DNA from: an uncultured Rubrobacteraceae bacterium
GTDB lineage: Bacteria; Actinomycetota; Rubrobacteria; Rubrobacterales; Rubrobacteraceae
Length of the DNA stretch: 6,580 bases
Assembly: GCA_902805985.1 (NCBI GenBank)
Contig: CADCUW010000218.1
Location: 1-6,580 of the forward strand
Reading direction: 5' to 3'
The position numbers and the translations under genes were made by a program. Positions 4,065 to 6,580 of this stretch are shown here, in pieces (position 1 is the first letter of the stretch; the number at the start of each line of letters is the position of its first letter). The notes beneath the pieces are model-generated. The model saw only the letters and a program-made list of their open reading frames with translations, was not told the DNA's origin and did no database searches.

Positions 4065-6580
4065 CTACTCGGCCTTGACGATCTCCTTGGGCTGGCTGAC
4101 CTTGATGTCCACTATGGTCTCGTCCTCGGAGATGTCGTCTGAGGTCTTGTCGTTGGGCTCGATGGTCACCTTGGAGCCGTTGGGGATCTCGCCCTTGAGG
4201 ATCATCTCGCTCATGGGGTCTTCGATCATGCGCTGCAGCGTCCTGCGCAGCGGCCTGGCCCCGAAGGCCGGGTCGTAGCCCTCCTCGGCGAGCTTGTCCA
4301 GAGCCTCGGTCGTGAACTCGACCGTGACCTCGCGCTCGGCGAGCTGCTTGCGGAAGCGCTTGACCTGGACCTCGATGATCTCGCGCATCTGGGCGCGCTC
4401 GAGCTTGTGGAAGACGATGATCTCGTCGATCCTGTTCAACAGCTCGGGGCGGAAGATCTTGCGAAGCTCGCTGGTCACGCGGCCCTTCATCTCCTTGTAG
4501 GAGAGCCCCTCCTCACCCCCGCCGAAGCCGAGCGACTGCGTCTTGTTGATCGTCTGCGCCCCGACGTTTGAGGTCATGATGATCACGACGTTCTTGAAGT
4601 CCACGCTGCGCCCCTGGGCGTCGGTGAGCTGGCCGTCTTCCAGTATCTGCAACATGATGTTGAAGACATCCGGGTGGGCCTTCTCGATCTCATCGAAGAG
4701 AACGACGCTGTAGGGCCTGCGCCTGACCTTCTCGGTGAGCTGACCGCCCTCGTCGTAGCCAACGTACCCTGGCGGCGAACCAACCAGCCGCGACACCGTG
4801 TGGCGCTCCATGTACTCGGACATGTCCAGGCGAATCATGGACTCCTGGTCGCCGAAGAGGTACTCGGCGAGGGTCCTGGCGAGCTCCGTCTTACCGACGC
4901 CCGTGGGGCCGAGGAAGACGAACGAGCCGGATGGCCTGTTCGGGTCCTTGATGCCGGCGAAGGTACGGCGGATGGAGCGGGAGACGGCCTTGATGGCCTC
5001 GTTCTGCCCGACCACGCGGCCGTGCAGGGAGTCCTCCATCTGGAGCAGCCTCTCGGACTCCTCCTCGGTCATCTTCTTGACCGGGATGCCCGTCCACATC
5101 GAGACGATCTCGGCGATCTCGTTCTCGCCGATGGAGACCCGCTGCTCCTCGACCCTGCCCTCGCGCCAGGCCTTCTCGAGCTCGCGCCGCTGGGCGACGA
5201 GCTTGCGCTCCGAATCGCGGAAGCGGGCGGCCTTCTCGAACTCCTGGCCGTCGATGGCCGCTTCCTTCTCCGTGCGGACCTGGGTGAGCTCCTCGTCGAT
5301 CTCGCGGTAGTAGGGCGGCGAGGACATGGTCTTGATCCTCATCTTTGAAGCCGCCTCATCGACGAGGTCGATGGCCTTGTCCGGCAGGAACCGATCAGCG
5401 ATGTACCTGTCACCGAGCTGCGACGCGGCCTTGAGCGCCTCGTCGGTGATGTCGATGTTGTGATGCTCCTCGTACTTCTCGCGCAGGCCCTTGAGGATGA
5501 GCTCCGTCTCCTCGACGGACGGCTCGCCGACCTGGATGGTCTGGAACCTACGCTCGAGCGCCTTGTCCTTCTCGACGTACTTGCGGTACTCGTCGATGGT
5601 CGTGGCGCCGATGACCTGAATCTCGCCTCGCGCCAGCGCCGGCTTCAGGATGGAAGCCGCGTCTATCGCGCCCTCGGCCGCGCCCGCGCCGACGAGGTTG
5701 TGGATCTCGTCGATAAACAGGATGATGTCGCCGTGGTCGGTGATCTCCTTCATTATCTTCTTGAGCCGCTCCTCGAACTCGCCGCGGTACTTGGAGCCAG
5801 CGACCAAGGCCCCGAGGTCGAGCGTGTAGACCTCTTTGTTGGCGAGAATGTCCGGGACCCGGTCCTCGGCGATCTCCTCGGCGAGCCCCTCGACGATGGC
5901 GGTCTTGCCGACGCCGGGCTCGCCGATGATGACGGGGTTGTTCTTGGTGCGCCGCACCAGGATCTGCATGATGCGTGCGATCTCGTCGCTCCGCCCGATC
6001 ACCGGGTCGAGCTTCTCCTCCTCGGCGTACGCCGTGAGGTTCCGCCCGTACTGGTCGAGCTGGCGGGTCTTGGGCCGCTTGGCCTCGACCCCACCGCGGC
6101 CTCCGGCCGCCGCCTCGCCACCGGCGCCGCCCCGGCTCCTGCCCCGACCGCCGCCGAGACGCCTGACGACCTCGCGCCTGACCTTGTCCGGGTCGACGTC
6201 GAGGTTGGAGAGCACGCGCGCGGCGACACCCTCGGACTCGCGCACCAACCCGAGCAGGATGTGCTCGGTGCCTATGTAGTTGTGGCCGAGCTGCAAGGCC
6301 TCTCTAAGCGCGAGCTCCAGCACCTTCTTCGAGCGCGGGGTGAACGGGGCCTGGGCTCCCGTCCCCTCTTCGCCGTAGCCGACGATGCTCTCGACCTGCT
6401 CGCGCACCTCGTCGAGGGTCACGTTCAGGGAGGAGAGCGCCTGGGCGGCCACGCCCTCGTCCTCGCGAAGGAGGCCGAGGAGCAGGTGCTCGGTGCCTAT
6501 GTAGTTGTGGTTGAAGTGACGGGCTTCGTCCTGCGCGAGCACCACGACCTTACGGGCCCGCTCCGTGAATCGTTCGAACA
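4065..6580 (-). CDS. clpC: ATP-dependent Clp protease ATP-binding subunit ClpC (start codon cut by one base)
   Basis: Cytoplasmic AAA+ unfoldase that feeds proteins to the ClpP peptidase, and in Gram-positive bacteria degrades stress-damaged and adaptor-delivered regulators. The visible bases at the right edge read TG TTC GAA CGA TTC, giving (M)[16 protein letters not shown], the standard ClpC start, so only the first base of the start codon is outside and the protein has 838 residues. Domains in order: two Clp-N repeats (about 1-142), each with HNYIGTEH; a Gly/Arg-rich linker (143-164); AAA1 with Walker A GEPGVGKT (220-227) and Walker B IILFIDEI (286-293); a UVR-like coiled coil (about 427-462, [20 protein letters not shown]); AAA2 with Walker A GPTGVGKT (558-565), Walker [11 protein letters not shown] (626-635) and sensor-2 GARPLRR (774-780). 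All catalytic motifs are intact. No CtsR-type or HAIR operator is visible, but the promoter lies beyond the window. The stop is TAG-side clean and followed by a hairpin. Confidence 0.97.
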   Translation of the reverse strand, partial: FERFTERARKVVVLAQDEARHFNHNYIGTEHLLLGLLREDEGVAAQALSSLNVTLDEVREQVESIVGYGEEGTGAQAPFTPRSKKVLELALREALQLGHNYIGTEHILLGLVRESEGVAARVLSNLDVDPDKVRREVVRRLGGGRGRSRGGAGGEAAAGGRGGVEAKRPKTRQLDQYGRNLTAYAEEEKLDPVIGRSDEIARIMQILVRRTKNNPVIIGEPGVGKTAIVEGLAEEIAEDRVPDILANKEVYTLDLGALVAGSKYRGEFEERLKKIMKEITDHGDIILFIDEIHNLVGAGAAEGAIDAASILKPALARGEIQVIGATTIDEYRKYVEKDKALERRFQTIQVGEPSVEETELILKGLREKYEEHHNIDITDEALKAASQLGDRYIADRFLPDKAIDLVDEAASKMRIKTMSSPPYYREIDEELTQVRTEKEAAIDGQEFEKAARFRDSERKLVAQRRELEKAWREGRVEEQRVSIGENEIAEIVSMWTGIPVKKMTEEESERLLQMEDSLHGRVVGQNEAIKAVSRSIRRTFAGIKDPNRPSGSFVFLGPTGVGKTELARTLAEYLFGDQESMIRLDMSEYMERHTVSRLVGSPPGYVGYDEGGQLTEKVRRRPYSVVLFDEIEKAHPDVFNIMLQILEDGQLTDAQGRSVDFKNVVIIMTSNVGAQTINKTQSLGFGGGEEGLSYKEMKGRVTSELRKIFRPELLNRIDEIIVFHKLERAQMREIIEVQVKRFRKQLAEREVTVEFTTEALDKLAEEGYDPAFGARPLRRTLQRMIEDPMSEMILKGEIPNGSKVTIEPNDKTSDDISEDETIVDIKVSQPKEIVKAE
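6261..6285 (-). repeat. First copy of a 25-bp exact repeat in the Clp-N region of clpC
   Basis: This copy is identical over 25 bases to 6486-6510, 225 bases away in the same gene. Both encode HNYIGTEH at the start of the helix that recurs in each Clp-N half. The pair marks the internal duplication of the N-domain; nucleotide identity is greater than the protein repeat requires. Confidence 0.9.
6486..6510 (-). repeat. Second copy of the 25-bp exact repeat in the Clp-N region of clpC
   Basis: Partner of the repeat at 6261-6285. It encodes HNYIGTEH of the first Clp-N half, near the protein's N-terminus. Confidence 0.9.

Noticed and set aside
3949..4278. Plus-strand open frame across the clpC 3' end
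   Set aside because: It covers the clpC hairpin and the antisense of clpC; no family resemblance.
4674..5348. Long plus-strand open frame opposite clpC
   Set aside because: It is the antisense shadow of ClpC in high-GC DNA; its Leu/Asp/Gly-rich text matches no family and clpC accounts for the region. The same applies to 4798-5310 and 5836-6279.

Overview
This is high-GC, Gram-positive-type chromosomal DNA. ClpC, with its double Clp-N domain and central UVR-like coiled coil, together with RadA/Sms, points to an actinobacterium. The general look of the proteins (halophilic or thermophilic leaning, glycine-rich ClpC linker, predicted lipoproteins) suggests the Rubrobacter/Thermoleophilia side. 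That placement is inference; no rRNA or other marker is present.

Layout: both ends hold conserved housekeeping genes on the minus strand. clpC fills 4065 to the right edge; only the first base of its start codon lies outside. The first 75 codons of radA occupy 226 to 1 and run off the left edge. In many Gram-positive genomes clpC is followed directly by radA. Here they share strand and relative order but are separated by about 3.8 kb of unrelated genes: a plus-strand pair (a small lipoprotein, then a zinc-ribbon/DUF4352 membrane protein), a convergent exported PLC/GDPD-like phosphodiesterase, and an MGMT/alkyltransferase-like (ATL) gene.

The striking feature of the inserted block is damage. 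The lipoprotein gene needs a -1 frame change near 560-575. The zinc-ribbon gene is frameshifted at a perfect 10-bp tandem duplication (1121-1140), and deleting one copy restores a 416-residue protein exactly. The ATL gene has an in-frame TAA at codon 19, and it also lacks the alkyl-accepting cysteine (PLHR instead of PCHR) and the arginine finger. Only the phosphodiesterase reads intact. The flanking clpC and radA frames are clean, so either the accessory block is decaying or the assembly has local errors there.

Regulatory structure: a divergent promoter region (227-318) serves radA and the lipoprotein gene. radA appears to be leaderless, with a TACAAT -10 hexamer ending six bases before its ATG and no Shine-Dalgarno. 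A 30-bp perfect palindrome lies between the convergent zinc-ribbon and phosphodiesterase genes. An 11-bp-stem hairpin follows clpC and probably separates it from the inserted block. I see no CRISPR array, tRNA, rRNA, transposase or attachment site, and no convincing new defence system.
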